Notes: a model not told the origin generated them from the letters alone. 64,000 bases of DNA from Granulicella sp. (GCA_027452215.1 DAIDGQ010000009.1:62001-126000); one strand, 5' to 3'; shown: positions 16,562-26,078, numbered from the stretch's first letter. Numbers and translations are program-made.

Positions 16562-17164
16562 TCAGCCCGCGCTCGTGCCCGTCGCCGGCTCCATCGCGTC
16601 CGCCGCCAGCGCCGCCCGCAGCCTCCGCCAGCTGTCTCCCAGCATCTCTGGCAAAACCCTCGTCTCCGAGATCACGCTCATGAAGTTTCCGTCCCCCAGC
16701 CACCGCGGAACCGCATGCAGATGCAGATGCTCCGTCACGCCCGCCCCCGCCGCCTTTCCCAGGTTCAGCCCAAAGTTCAGCCCATGCGGCCCATAAACCT
16801 CCTTCAGCACCCTCTCCGCCCTCCGCGACATCCGCAGCAGCTCCTCCGCCTCCTCCAGCGGCAGTTCCGCCAGCGAAGCCTCATGCCGGTACGGCACCAC
16901 CATCAGGTGTCCGCTGTTGTAAGGAAAGGCATTTAGCACCAGGTAGCAGCTCTTCCCCCGCTCCAGCACGTAGATCGAAGCCTCCACCGCCTCCCGGTCC
17001 ATCCCGTGCGCAATCCCATAATCCGCCGCTGTAATCAGGTTGCAAAACACGCAGTGCTGGTCTCCCGGCCACGCCGCCAGCTCCTCAGGGACGCCCAGCT
17101 TCGCCCTCGTCCTGTCCTCGCCCGTCACATACGAATACCGCCACGGTGTCCAAAGATGATCCAT
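16562..17164 (-). CDS. HIT-domain nucleotide hydrolase/transferase
   Basis: A 200-residue histidine-triad protein. The triad motif is EHLHLHAVPRWLGD. Upstream, CVFCNL and a following conserved NAFPYNSGHLMVVPYRHEASL are typical of the Fhit/galactose-1-phosphate-type HIT branch, which includes AP4A hydrolases and phosphorylases. The start MDHLWTPWRYSYV (17164) is chosen because this W-P-W-R sequence is the common family N-terminus and TATACT lies 6 nt upstream; the ORF-track start adds 25 residues. Probable substrates are dinucleoside polyphosphates or AMP-lysine-type compounds. Monocistronic, divergent from rpsA. Confidence 0.9.
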   Translation of the reverse strand: MDHLWTPWRYSYVTGEDRTRAKLGVPEELAAWPGDQHCVFCNLITAADYGIAHGMDREAVEASIYVLERGKSCYLVLNAFPYNSGHLMVVPYRHEASLAELPLEEAEELLRMSRRAERVLKEVYGPHGLNFGLNLGKAAGAGVTEHLHLHAVPRWLGDGNFMSVISETRVLPEMLGDSWRRLRAALAADAMEPATGTSAG

Positions 17165-17170
17165 CGCAGC

Positions 17171-17176
17171 AGTATA
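17171..17176 (-). promoter_or_regulatory. Putative -10 element of the HIT gene (leaderless start)
   Basis: TATACT on the minus strand ends 6 nt before the ATG at 17164. No convincing -35 hexamer and no Shine-Dalgarno were seen. Confidence 0.5.
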
Positions 17177-17355
17177 GGCTCTGCCCCAACCCCATCCCTC
17201 GATGTATGCAACCGATCGCCATAATTCCGCGTCAAACACATCGAATCGACCCTCGGGGCAACATCATCAAAAGTCCAGCCGTGAACCGATCGATGAAACG
17301 TCGGTCAAACAACGGTGAAAGATCGCCCCCGAAGTCCGATCATCGGTCATTTGCA

Positions 17356-17384
17356 TTGAAGTTTACTGGTTGCACTGCTACACT
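17356..17384 (+). promoter_or_regulatory. Putative sigma-70 promoter of rpsA
   Basis: TTGAAG, a 17-nt spacer and TACACT preceded by TGC (extended -10). Predicted transcription start is near 17391, about 185 nt before the rpsA ATG. Confidence 0.6.
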
Positions 17385-17575
17385 TTGATTGAAGCTATGC
17401 GCGCGGGATCCAGTCGCAGGCTCTCATTTTCCATGCTTCACCTCACTCCCGCTGACATCATCGCTTAGGACCCACCCTCTCGGGGGGCAGGATTCACTGC
17501 CGTCTGAAGGCTCTCTGGCCTGATTGACTGATCGTCTCGTTCGAGCGAGCACTGGACCCCGGAGTATCACTCTAC

Positions 17576-19603
<2,028 letters not shown>

Positions 19604-19618
19604 TCGCCGTCTCCGCTC

Positions 19619-19656
19619 AACAGCAAAGGCCGCCCACCCGGGCGGCCTTTGCTGTT
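19619..19656 (+). terminator. Intrinsic terminator of rpsA
   Basis: A perfect 17-bp stem (AACAGCAAAGGCCGCCC and its complement) with a 4-nt ACCC loop lies 16 nt after the rpsA stop. The U-tract after it is short and mixed (GTATCC), so termination relies on stem strength, with A and T runs inside the stem. Confidence 0.85.
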
Positions 19657-19707
19657 GTATCCTTCATCTGACTGTCACTCAGCGCACATCGACACAGCCC
19701 CTCCCGG

Positions 19708-19716
19708 TGCTATCCT
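19708..19716 (+). promoter_or_regulatory. Putative extended -10 of the LamG-like gene
   Basis: TGCTATCCT is an extended -10-like match within GGTGCTATCCTTACCCATC, a sequence repeated with one mismatch before the next gene. No clear -35 was seen. Confidence 0.4.
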
Positions 19717-19802
19717 TACCCATCGCATTCTCGATTCGGACCATCACTCTCTCTCCGTACCTTCGTACGACACACAAACAAGTGTTGAAGGAAATCTCGC
19801 CT

Positions 19803-21254
19803 ATGCAAAAGTTTCACCTCTCGCGCCTGCACGTCTTTTCCCTCGCGCTTTGCCTACTCATCCTGTCCGCTCAATCGGCCTTCGCCGGCAGCGTCACCAT
19901 CGCCAGTCCGCGCCTCGGCACCTCTGTCTCGGGACCCGTTCCCCTCGCCGCCTCTGCCACTGAATCCGTCCCCTTCCACATCGAAATCTGGGACAACGGC
20001 CAGAAGCTCGGCAACTTCTTCACCCCCTCCGTCAACGCCACGCCGGTCCTGTCGCCAGGAGCCCACATCACCACCGTCCTCGCCGTCTCCAACAACGGAG
20101 TCGTCCTTGACCGCAGCAGCGTCAGCTACAACGTCGCCGCCCCCGCGCCCTCCGGAGGGGTCAGCATCACCAGCCCCACCCCCGGCTCCACCAGCATCAG
20201 CGCCGTCACCATCGCCGCCTCCGCCAACCTCAACGTCCCCTTCCACATGGAGGTCTGGGACAACGGCTACAAGCTCGGCAACGTCTTCTCCTCCCACGTC
20301 GACGGCGTCTATGTCCTTCCCAGCGGCTCCCACGTCCTCACCGTCCTGGCCATCGACACCGCAGGTTCCGTCCTCAGCAACACCAGCGTCAACTACACCG
20401 TAGCCGAAACCTGTTCCAACTCCCTCAACGCCCAGTGCAATCTCGACCAGATCGGCGTCAACAACGTCCAGAACGACTGCAACCCCCAGCAGCAGCTTCT
20501 CTGGGTCGCCAACCCCTGCGGCCCCGGTGTCCAGGGAGTCAACCCGGTCTTCCCGCAAAGCACTCTCATCGAAGCCAAAACCGACCAGGGCACCATCCCC
20601 GACCAAGGCAACCTAACCCTCAACGGCCACTCCCTTCATCTTCAGGAGGTCCAGGCCAGCAACCCCTCGAACGTCCTCTTCCGAGGCCAAAGCCCCACCA
20701 CCACCGCAGGCTCCATCGACTCCCACTGGACCCTCGACCAATACGTCTATCTCCCCAACCCCGCCGCGCATCAGGCTTTCGAAATGGACGCCCAGTACAC
20801 CGCCGGAGGAATCTGGACCAAGTTCTACACTGAGTGCGCCTTTAATCTGCACAACGGTACCGGCTTCTGGGCGGTCTTCGACAGCTCCACCGGAGGCTGG
20901 ATCTTCCTCAACGGCCAGCCTCAAAACGGCCAGACCCCTCCCTCCGTACCCTGCAACCGCAGCCAGTTCTCCCAGCCCTGGTCCGGATCGACCGACCCCT
21001 CCTTCACCGGCTGGCACCACATCGCCTGGTCCTTCCTCCGCGACCCCGACGGCACCGTCACCTTCCAGTCCCTCACCTTCGACGCCACCACCACTCCCAT
21101 CAACTTCAAGCCCAACAGCCAGAGCGGTGGCCGCGTCAGCGACAGCGGAAACTTCAGCGCCCTCATCCAGCTCGACGGAGTCGTCAACACCGACCGCCAG
21201 TACGACGTCGTCGACGCCTACATCAGCGAAGTCAACCTCTTCCACACCCCATAA
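19803..21254 (+). CDS. Secreted Ig-like repeat protein with LamG/concanavalin-like C-terminal region
   Basis: A 483-residue exported protein. The start at 19803 (MQKFHLSRLHVFSLALCLL) gives a classic signal peptide ending SAQSAFA; GAAGGAAA lies about 10 nt upstream. Two tandem Ig-like units of ~80 residues follow, each with S-P-x-x-G-S/T, PFHxEVWDNGxKLGN and LTVLAxxxxGxVL. After a Cys-containing linker (CSNSLNAQCNLDQIGV) the C-terminal half (VLFRGQSP...HWTLDQYVYLPNP...WHHIAWSF) resembles a LamG/concanavalin lectin fold that binds sugars. No catalytic site is visible. It is likely a surface carbohydrate-binding protein; the substrate is unknown. No anchor was seen. Confidence 0.8.
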   Translation: MQKFHLSRLHVFSLALCLLILSAQSAFAGSVTIASPRLGTSVSGPVPLAASATESVPFHIEIWDNGQKLGNFFTPSVNATPVLSPGAHITTVLAVSNNGVVLDRSSVSYNVAAPAPSGGVSITSPTPGSTSISAVTIAASANLNVPFHMEVWDNGYKLGNVFSSHVDGVYVLPSGSHVLTVLAIDTAGSVLSNTSVNYTVAETCSNSLNAQCNLDQIGVNNVQNDCNPQQQLLWVANPCGPGVQGVNPVFPQSTLIEAKTDQGTIPDQGNLTLNGHSLHLQEVQASNPSNVLFRGQSPTTTAGSIDSHWTLDQYVYLPNPAAHQAFEMDAQYTAGGIWTKFYTECAFNLHNGTGFWAVFDSSTGGWIFLNGQPQNGQTPPSVPCNRSQFSQPWSGSTDPSFTGWHHIAWSFLRDPDGTVTFQSLTFDATTTPINFKPNSQSGGRVSDSGNFSALIQLDGVVNTDRQYDVVDAYISEVNLFHTP

Positions 21255-21315
21255 ACCTGCTCCCTGCGCGCCTCCCGCGATGTTGACCGGAATCACATTA
21301 CTACGGCAGTAAGGG

Positions 21316-21324
21316 TGCTATCCT
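21316..21324 (+). promoter_or_regulatory. Putative extended -10 of the beta-lactamase-like gene (leaderless start)
   Basis: TGCTATCCT ends 8 nt before ATG 21333, inside GGTGCTATCCTTCCCCATC, a near copy of the element upstream of the previous gene. No Shine-Dalgarno is present. Confidence 0.45.
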
Positions 21325-21332
21325 TCCCCATC

Positions 21333-22733
21333 ATGCGCCTCCTCCTCGCCGCCACCCTCCTCGCCGCCGCCGCTTCCGCCCAGCAGCCGGCCCCGGCCGC
21401 CACCCCGGCTCTCGCCCCCGACATCGCCGCCCGGGTCGCCACCATCGCGCAAAAAGTCCTCGCCGACTCCGGAGTCCCCTCCGCCTCCGTCGGCATCGTT
21501 CAGGACGGCCACATCGTCTACACCCAGGCCTTCGGTCTCGCTCGCCTCACCCCGCCTCTCCCCGCCGACGCCTCCATGGCCTACCCCATCGGCTCCATCT
21601 CCAAGCAGTTCACCGCCACCGCCATCCTCATCCTCCAGCAGCAGGGCAAGCTCTCCCTCCAGGACCCCGTCAGCAAATTCTTCCCCGAGCTCACCCGCTC
21701 CTCCGAAGTCAAAATCCTCAACCTCCTCACCCACACCTCCGGCTATCAGGATTACGCCCCCCAGGACTACACCATCCCCGCCTGGACCCAGCCCGGCGAC
21801 CCTCTCGCCGTCGTCCACGAATTCGCCGGCAAGCCCCTCGACTTCGATCCCGGAACCCAGTGGCAGTACTCCAACACCAACTTCGTCCTCGCCGCCCTCA
21901 TCGTCCAGAAGGTCTCCGGCGAGCCCTTCGCCAGGTTCCTCACCGACAACGTCCTCACCCCCGCCCACCTCGACCACGTCCTGAACCTCAACACCGACCA
22001 GTCCCAGCTCCAGGTCACCGGCTACATGCGCAACGCCCTCGCCCCCATCCGTCCCGCCGCCCTCGAGGCCCCCGGCTGGTACTTCGGCGACGGAGACCTC
22101 GCCATGCCCGTCGCCCAGCTCCTCACCTGGGACCTCACCATCCTCAACCAGTCCCTCCTCACCCCCGCCAGCTACAAAGACATGGAGACCCCCTTCATCC
22201 TCAAGGACGACATCAACTCCCACTACGGCCTCGGCGTCGAAGTCCGAACCCGCAACGGCCGCCGCATCATCGAGCACTCCGGTGAAGTCGGCGGCTTCGT
22301 CGCCGAAAACATTCTCTATCCCGACCAGCACGTTGCCATCGCCGTCCTCACCAACCAGGAAGCCTCCGAAGCCGCCAGCCAGATCGCCCAGCAGATCACC
22401 CCTCTCATCCTCGCCCCGGCCGCCGCCCCGGACGCCTTCACCCCCCTGCTCGAAGCCATCCTCACCAGCCTCCAGAAAGGCGAAATCGACCGCGCCCTCC
22501 TCACCCCCGACTGCAACGCCTACTTCAACAAGGACGCCCTCGCCGACTACCAGTCCAGCCTCTCCCCGCTAGGCTCCATCACCTCCGTCACCGCCGAAGG
22601 AAACTCCCTCCGCGGAGGCATGACCTTCAGCATCTACCGCGTCGCCTTCTCCAACGGCACCAACCTCCTCATCACCGTCTACCTCAAGCCCGACGGCAAA
22701 ATCGAGCAGCTATTAGTCCTAGGCAAAGGCTAA
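21333..22733 (+). CDS. Exported serine beta-lactamase-like hydrolase (class C/PBP4* type)
   Basis: A 466-residue exported serine hydrolase. The start MRLLLAATLLAAAASAQ gives a signal peptide and follows a -10 box by 8 nt. The catalytic SxxK is S88-I-S-K91 in AYPIGSISKQFTATAIL; the second motif is YSNTNFVLAALIV, and the third is HSGEVGGF in place of KTG. This set is typical of beta-lactamase family (PF00144) esterases and D-aminopeptidases more than true resistance enzymes. An extra C-terminal domain of ~100 residues follows, ending KPDGKIEQLLVLG. It lies upstream of the BlaI/M56 pair, but with its own promoter. Whether it confers antibiotic resistance is not shown. Confidence 0.9.
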   Translation: MRLLLAATLLAAAASAQQPAPAATPALAPDIAARVATIAQKVLADSGVPSASVGIVQDGHIVYTQAFGLARLTPPLPADASMAYPIGSISKQFTATAILILQQQGKLSLQDPVSKFFPELTRSSEVKILNLLTHTSGYQDYAPQDYTIPAWTQPGDPLAVVHEFAGKPLDFDPGTQWQYSNTNFVLAALIVQKVSGEPFARFLTDNVLTPAHLDHVLNLNTDQSQLQVTGYMRNALAPIRPAALEAPGWYFGDGDLAMPVAQLLTWDLTILNQSLLTPASYKDMETPFILKDDINSHYGLGVEVRTRNGRRIIEHSGEVGGFVAENILYPDQHVAIAVLTNQEASEAASQIAQQITPLILAPAAAPDAFTPLLEAILTSLQKGEIDRALLTPDCNAYFNKDALADYQSSLSPLGSITSVTAEGNSLRGGMTFSIYRVAFSNGTNLLITVYLKPDGKIEQLLVLGKG

Positions 22734-22798
22734 AATCCCCACCCAGCGAACCCTTCCCACGGAGAGCAAGCGGCTCTAAGGTCAGGATTCTTTCCTCA

Positions 22799-22818
22799 TC
22801 TCCTAAAGATTTAGTTGA
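22799..22818 (+). promoter_or_regulatory. Second, imperfect BlaI-type operator
   Basis: TCTCCTAAAG followed by ATTTAGTTGA resembles the perfect palindrome 42 nt downstream (about 15 of 20 positions) and overlaps the -35 TTGACA. Confidence 0.4.
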
Positions 22819-22843
22819 CAAATCAAACTCTCCGGCCTAATCT
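22815..22843 (+). promoter_or_regulatory. Strong sigma-70 promoter of the BlaI/M56 operon
   Basis: TTGACA, a 17-nt spacer and TAATCT. It is among the best promoter matches in the window. Both hexamers are overlapped by operator-like palindromes. Confidence 0.7.
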
Positions 22844-22860
22844 CCTAATCAATTAGGAGA
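22841..22860 (+). promoter_or_regulatory. Perfect inverted repeat, candidate operator of the BlaI-family repressor
   Basis: TCTCCTAAT and ATTAGGAGA are perfect arms with a CA centre. The left arm overlaps the -10 and the right arm contains the AGGAG ribosome-binding site of the repressor gene. Position and symmetry argue for autorepression. BlaI/MecI operators in other phyla differ in sequence (TACA...TGTA type). Confidence 0.65.
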
Positions 22861-22865
22861 CACCC

Positions 22866-23240
22866 TTGGCCAAACGAGAAAAGCCCGTCCTCACCAAGCT
22901 TGAACTGCAGATCATGCAGGTCATCTGGAAGCAAGGTGCCAGCACCGTCACCGCCGTCCAGGAAGGCCTCCCGCAGGACCTCGCCTACACCACCGTCCAG
23001 ACCATGCTCAACATCCTCCACCGCAAGGGCAAGCTCAAGCGAGAGCTCCACGGCCGAGCCTTCGCCTACTCTGCCACCGTCACCGAAGCCAAAGCCTCCA
23101 GCCACGCCGTCCGCGATCTCATCGACCGCATGTTCGGAGGCTCCAGTGAAGACCTCGTCATGAGCCTGCTCAAAAACCGCCAGATCGACCCCAAAAAAAT
23201 CGCCGAGCTAACCAAACGCCTCGAAGAAGAGGAGAGCTAG
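22866..23240 (+). CDS. BlaI/MecI/CopY-family transcriptional repressor
   Basis: A 124-residue winged-helix repressor. TTG start (AKREKPVLTKLELQIMQVIW) with AGGAG 8 nt upstream. The family core is LELQIMQVIWKQGASTVTAVQEGL, LAYTTVQTMLNILHRKGKLKRE, then the dimerisation tail ending KKIAELTKRLEEEES. In BlaI/MecI this tail is cleaved or released when the partner M56 protease is triggered by a signal. The partner gene starts 3 nt after the stop. Two palindromes around the promoter suggest autoregulation. Confidence 0.93.
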   Translation: MAKREKPVLTKLELQIMQVIWKQGASTVTAVQEGLPQDLAYTTVQTMLNILHRKGKLKRELHGRAFAYSATVTEAKASSHAVRDLIDRMFGGSSEDLVMSLLKNRQIDPKKIAELTKRLEEEES

Positions 23241-23243
23241 CCC

Positions 23244-24791
23244 ATGCCATTCCTCGAAGCCCGTCTCCTCACCTACGCCCTCAACTCCCTCTGGCAAGTC
23301 CCCCTCATCTTCGCCGCCGCCTGGCTCGCCGCGCGCCTCCTCCGCCGCAGTGGCCCCACAGCCGAGCACCGCGTCTGGACCACCGCCCTCCTCCTCGAAG
23401 CCCTTCTCCCCGCCTGCACCCTCCAGCCTCTTCCAGCCCTCCAAACCCTGCAGCACTGGCTCTCCCTGCGAGGCCAAACGAGCCTGCATCCCGGCGCGCA
23501 AGTCACCGTCAGCATGGGCCCCGCGCACGCCGCCGCAGGCCTCCAACTCGCCCCCGCGCTCCTCACCGCCGCCGCTCTCCTCTACCTCACCACCGTCCTC
23601 TACTTTGCCGCAAGACTCTGCGTCGGCCTCTACCGCACCGCCGCTCTCCGTCATCGCGCCCAGCCTCTCAGCCTCACCGGCTACGCCAGCCAAAGCTATC
23701 AGCGCTACGCCCGCCTCTTCGCCGTCCACAACGCCTCCGTCGCCACCTCATCCGACATCGCCACCCCCATCACCCTCGGCATCCGCCACCGCCTCCTCCT
23801 GCTCCCCGCACAACTCACCGCACAATTCACCGCACAGCTCCCCGCAGACCTTCCCTCCGAAGATCTCGACGCCATCTTCGCCCACGAATTCGCTCACATG
23901 CACCGCCGCGACTTCGCCCGCAATCTCGCCTACGAAGCCCTCTCCCTGCCCGCCGCCTTTCATCCGCTCCTCTGGCTCACGCGAACCCACCTCGCCCAGA
24001 CCCGCGAGCTCGTCTGCGACGCTCTCGCCGCCGAGTCCGTCGCCGGAGGCCCTCGCTACGCCCGCTCTCTGCTGCGTCTGGCGTCAAAGTTCTCCGAACT
24101 CCCGCACCCCACCCCACCCCACGCCATCGGAATCTTCGATGCCAACCACGCTCAGAACTTCGAGAGGAGAATCATGAACCTGACCCACAAACCCATCCAG
24201 CTAAAAGGACCACGACGCCTGGCCACAACCGCACTAAGCCTCCTCCTCGGAGCCTGCGCCTGCACCTCAGCCCTCGCCCTCCGCATGCAGGTAGCCGCCC
24301 CCGCCCCCGCACCCGCAACTCAAACCCAAACCGTCACCCCAACCCCCGCGCCCCCCGCGCAATTCTTCCTCGCCGTTCCCCACTCGACCACAGACGCCCC
24401 CGCAAAATCCTTCAAGCTCGACATCGCCGACGCCTCAACCCCCTCGCCAACCGTCAAGATCCTCTCTCCCGCTAAGCTGGACGCCCAGTCTCCACCCGAC
24501 GCCTCCACGCACGTCTCCAGCAGCGTCATGGCCGGCAATCGCGAAGCCTTCGTTCCGCCCACCTACCCTCCGGAAGCCAAGGCCGCGGGCATCGAAGGCA
24601 GCGTCCTGCTCCACGCCATCATCGGCAAGGATGGCAAAATCGCAAGCCTCCAACTCATCTCCGGCCCCGCCGAACTCAGCAAGTCCGCGCTCGACGCCGT
24701 CAAGCAGTGGACCTACAAGCCCTACCTCCTCAACGGCAATCCCGTCGCCGTCGATACCACCATCACCGTCACCTACTCACTGCAAAAATAA
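23244..24791 (+). CDS. BlaR1-like M56 membrane metallopeptidase fused to a TonB C-terminal domain
   Basis: A 515-residue membrane protein. The N-terminal half has about four hydrophobic segments (FLEARLLTYALNSLWQVPLIF onwards) and the M56 zinc-protease motif FAHEFAHMHRRDFARN with the downstream ETREL-like glutamate in QTRELVCDALAA. In BlaR1 an extracytoplasmic penicillin-binding sensor follows; here, after a hydrophobic segment and a Pro/Thr-rich linker, there is a TonB C-terminal domain (PPTYPPEAKAAGIEGSVLLH...ALDAVKQWTYKPYLLNG). It probably pairs with the BlaI-type repressor. The TonB domain may contact an outer-membrane receptor, replacing antibiotic sensing with envelope sensing; this is inference. 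Confidence 0.9.
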   Translation: MPFLEARLLTYALNSLWQVPLIFAAAWLAARLLRRSGPTAEHRVWTTALLLEALLPACTLQPLPALQTLQHWLSLRGQTSLHPGAQVTVSMGPAHAAAGLQLAPALLTAAALLYLTTVLYFAARLCVGLYRTAALRHRAQPLSLTGYASQSYQRYARLFAVHNASVATSSDIATPITLGIRHRLLLLPAQLTAQFTAQLPADLPSEDLDAIFAHEFAHMHRRDFARNLAYEALSLPAAFHPLLWLTRTHLAQTRELVCDALAAESVAGGPRYARSLLRLASKFSELPHPTPPHAIGIFDANHAQNFERRIMNLTHKPIQLKGPRRLATTALSLLLGACACTSALALRMQVAAPAPAPATQTQTVTPTPAPPAQFFLAVPHSTTDAPAKSFKLDIADASTPSPTVKILSPAKLDAQSPPDASTHVSSSVMAGNREAFVPPTYPPEAKAAGIEGSVLLHAIIGKDGKIASLQLISGPAELSKSALDAVKQWTYKPYLLNGNPVAVDTTITVTYSLQK

Positions 24792-24800
24792 GCAGCGCGT

Positions 24801-24836
24801 GCGAGGCGGGGGAGTCATCCAACCTCCCCGCCTCGC
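24801..24836. terminator. Bidirectional hairpin between convergent operons
   Basis: GCGAGGCGGGG pairs perfectly with CCCCGCCTCGC across a 14-nt loop. It lies 9 nt after the M56 stop and 13 nt beyond the tiny-ORF stop on the other strand. There is no long U-run on the plus side; on the minus strand it is followed within 10 nt by TTATTTTTG. Confidence 0.7.
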
Positions 24837-24849
24837 TAATCCTCTCGCT

Positions 24850-24942
24850 CTACAAAAACACCGTTAGCCCAATGAGAAGCATCGTGACCCAAAGGCCCCA
24901 ATCCTGACCGAAGCGCGATACCGGCGGGTTATCCAGTTTCAT
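24850..24942 (-). CDS. Tiny single-helix membrane protein (30 aa) at end of ECF sigma operon
   Basis: A 30-residue ORF too short for the track: MKLDNPPVSRFGQDWGLWVT then MLLIGLTVFL. It overlaps the 3' end of the 70-aa gene by 14 nt. GGGGAGG lies 6-7 nt before its ATG, an unusually good ribosome-binding site. The C-terminal ~15 residues form one short hydrophobic helix, so an inner-membrane microprotein is likely. I know no family for it. It is the fourth and last gene of a run beginning with the ECF sigma factor. Conservation of this ORF would confirm it. Confidence 0.55.
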   Translation of the reverse strand: MKLDNPPVSRFGQDWGLWVTMLLIGLTVFL

Positions 24943-25141
24943 CGACAAGCCTCCCCTCACCAAACAACACGTAATACAGCAGCGACTCCAGCGACATCGC
25001 AGCAAGTCTCTCGTGATCCACGAAGTCGGTCACCGGCTCAACGTACTGCGTGCCGACCTCTGTCTCCGAAAGCATGCGGCGCTCGATGCCTCCATTCAGT
25101 ACATCGGCAGAAGTGAGGTTCCACATGAGGCGAGTCGTCAT
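24929..25141 (-). CDS. Small hypothetical protein in the ECF sigma operon
   Basis: A 70-residue soluble protein MTTRLMWNLTSADVLNGGIE, ending LESLLYYVLFGEGRLVDETG. The ORF track starts it 91 codons upstream at 25414, but that region is a shadow of the preceding gene. The ATG at 25141 lies 2 nt after the stop of the preceding gene with GGGAGAG just upstream, so translation is coupled. No recognised family, signal peptide or membrane helix. Its place after a membrane protein in a sigma-factor operon suggests a role in the same response, possibly control of the sigma factor. Confidence 0.65.
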   Translation of the reverse strand: MTTRLMWNLTSADVLNGGIERRMLSETEVGTQYVEPVTDFVDHERLAAMSLESLLYYVLFGEGRLVDETG

Positions 25142-25143
25142 GG

Positions 25144-25515
25144 TCACTCTCCCTTCCCCGCATACGCCGACTCCGGCTTGCTCTCCGCCGGCCCACGGCA
25201 CCAGCTCCGCCCCCGCATCCCAGCACGAAACCGCTCCTGCTCCTCCGGACTCATCTGCGCCCAGCGCTGCTCCATATGCCGCTTCCATCCACGCCCTCCT
25301 CCACCATGCCGATGGATTCCGCCAAACAAGATCTTGCCCAGCAACACCAGTCCCAGCGCCTGCAAAAACGTAATCGTCCTCAACCCAAAGATCGCCGGCA
25401 TCAGCCAGTTCCACAGATGCATCGTCGCAAACCCAAACACCAGCAGCGCAACGATCACCACCAGCAAAACCTTAATCACCTTCGCAACTCGATACTTCAC
25501 CATATTCGTCCTCAT
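25144..25515 (-). CDS. Small membrane protein following the ECF sigma factor
   Basis: A 123-residue protein with two hydrophobic segments near the N-terminus (VIKVLLVVIVALLVFGFATM and FLQALGLVLLGKILFG), then a basic Gly/His-rich linker HRHGGGGRGWKRHMEQRW and a soluble tail with MSPEEQERFRAGMRGRSW. Its ATG overlaps the sigma stop (ATGA), so the two are translationally coupled. Position after an ECF sigma gene is where anti-sigma factors sit, but no zinc anti-sigma motif (HxxxCxxC) is visible. The tail pattern resembles short periplasmic/cytoplasmic RAM-type segments; function unknown. Confidence 0.75.
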   Translation of the reverse strand: MRTNMVKYRVAKVIKVLLVVIVALLVFGFATMHLWNWLMPAIFGLRTITFLQALGLVLLGKILFGGIHRHGGGGRGWKRHMEQRWAQMSPEEQERFRAGMRGRSWCRGPAESKPESAYAGKGE

Positions 25516-26078
25516 TTCCCTAACTCTTCGTGAATTTCCTGCAATCTCTCCCGCAGCGCCAGCACCGCATACCGCTTCCTCGATAACAACGTATTCACAC
25601 TCGTCCCCGTCTCTTCCGACAACTCCTTGAAACTACGTCCCAGAATCTCGTGCGCCACAAACACCTCTCGCTGATTCGCCGGAAGCTCATCCAGAGCCTC
25701 TTCCAGCTCCTCCAGCAGCACATTCCTCGCATACACCGCATCCGGCCCGGCCTCCGGAGACGGCAGCAGGTCCTCAAACACCAGTGCCTCTCCGTCCTCG
25801 CCCACCGCATCGTTCAGCGACACCGCCTTCTGTCTCCGAAACAAATCCGTAATCCGATTCCGGGCCACCCGAAACAGCCATGCCGTCATCTGCTCCGCCG
25901 GCTTCATCATCCGGTACGCCTGGATCAGCTCATAAAACACATCCTGCAGCACATCCTCCGCGTCGGACGTATCCAGCACCCGCTTGCGAATGAACCCGCG
26001 CAGCCGCGACTCATCGCGCTCAAACGCCTCGGCGATGAACCGGTCCTGCTCGCTAACGGTCAAATCCGGACTCGGCAT
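25512..26078 (-). CDS. ECF-family RNA polymerase sigma factor
   Basis: A 188-residue sigma factor with regions 2 and 4 only. Region 2: LRGFIRKRVLDTSDAEDVLQDVFYELIQAYRMMKPAEQMTAWLFRVARNRITDLFRR. Region 4: LDELPANQREVFVAHEILGRSFKELSEETGTSVNTLLSRKRYAVLALRERL. Start MPSPDLTVSEQDRF is set by AAGGAGGAGA directly upstream; the track start adds 22 spurious residues. It opens a run of four overlapping genes (membrane protein, 70-aa protein, 30-aa membrane peptide). The target regulon is unknown; no matching bipartite promoter was identified in the 500 nt upstream. Confidence 0.94.
   Translation of the reverse strand: MPSPDLTVSEQDRFIAEAFERDESRLRGFIRKRVLDTSDAEDVLQDVFYELIQAYRMMKPAEQMTAWLFRVARNRITDLFRRQKAVSLNDAVGEDGEALVFEDLLPSPEAGPDAVYARNVLLEELEEALDELPANQREVFVAHEILGRSFKELSEETGTSVNTLLSRKRYAVLALRERLQEIHEELGK

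Larger units (their letters stand above)
17165..17575. other. Divergent intergenic region upstream of rpsA (HIT and rpsA promoters, long rpsA leader)
   Basis: No gene was found in these ~410 nt. On the minus strand TATACT (17171-17176) precedes HIT by 6 nt. On the plus strand an extended -10 promoter at 17356-17384 gives rpsA a ~185-nt leader. The leader contains a C/G-rich stretch around CCACCCTCTCGGGGGG that may fold, so autoregulation by S1 is possible but not shown. Confidence 0.6.

Noticed and set aside
24929-25414. 161-aa ORF in the track as one gene
   Set aside because: Its first 91 codons overlap the preceding membrane-protein gene in another frame; only the last 70 codons, from the ATG at 25141 with a ribosome-binding site, look real.
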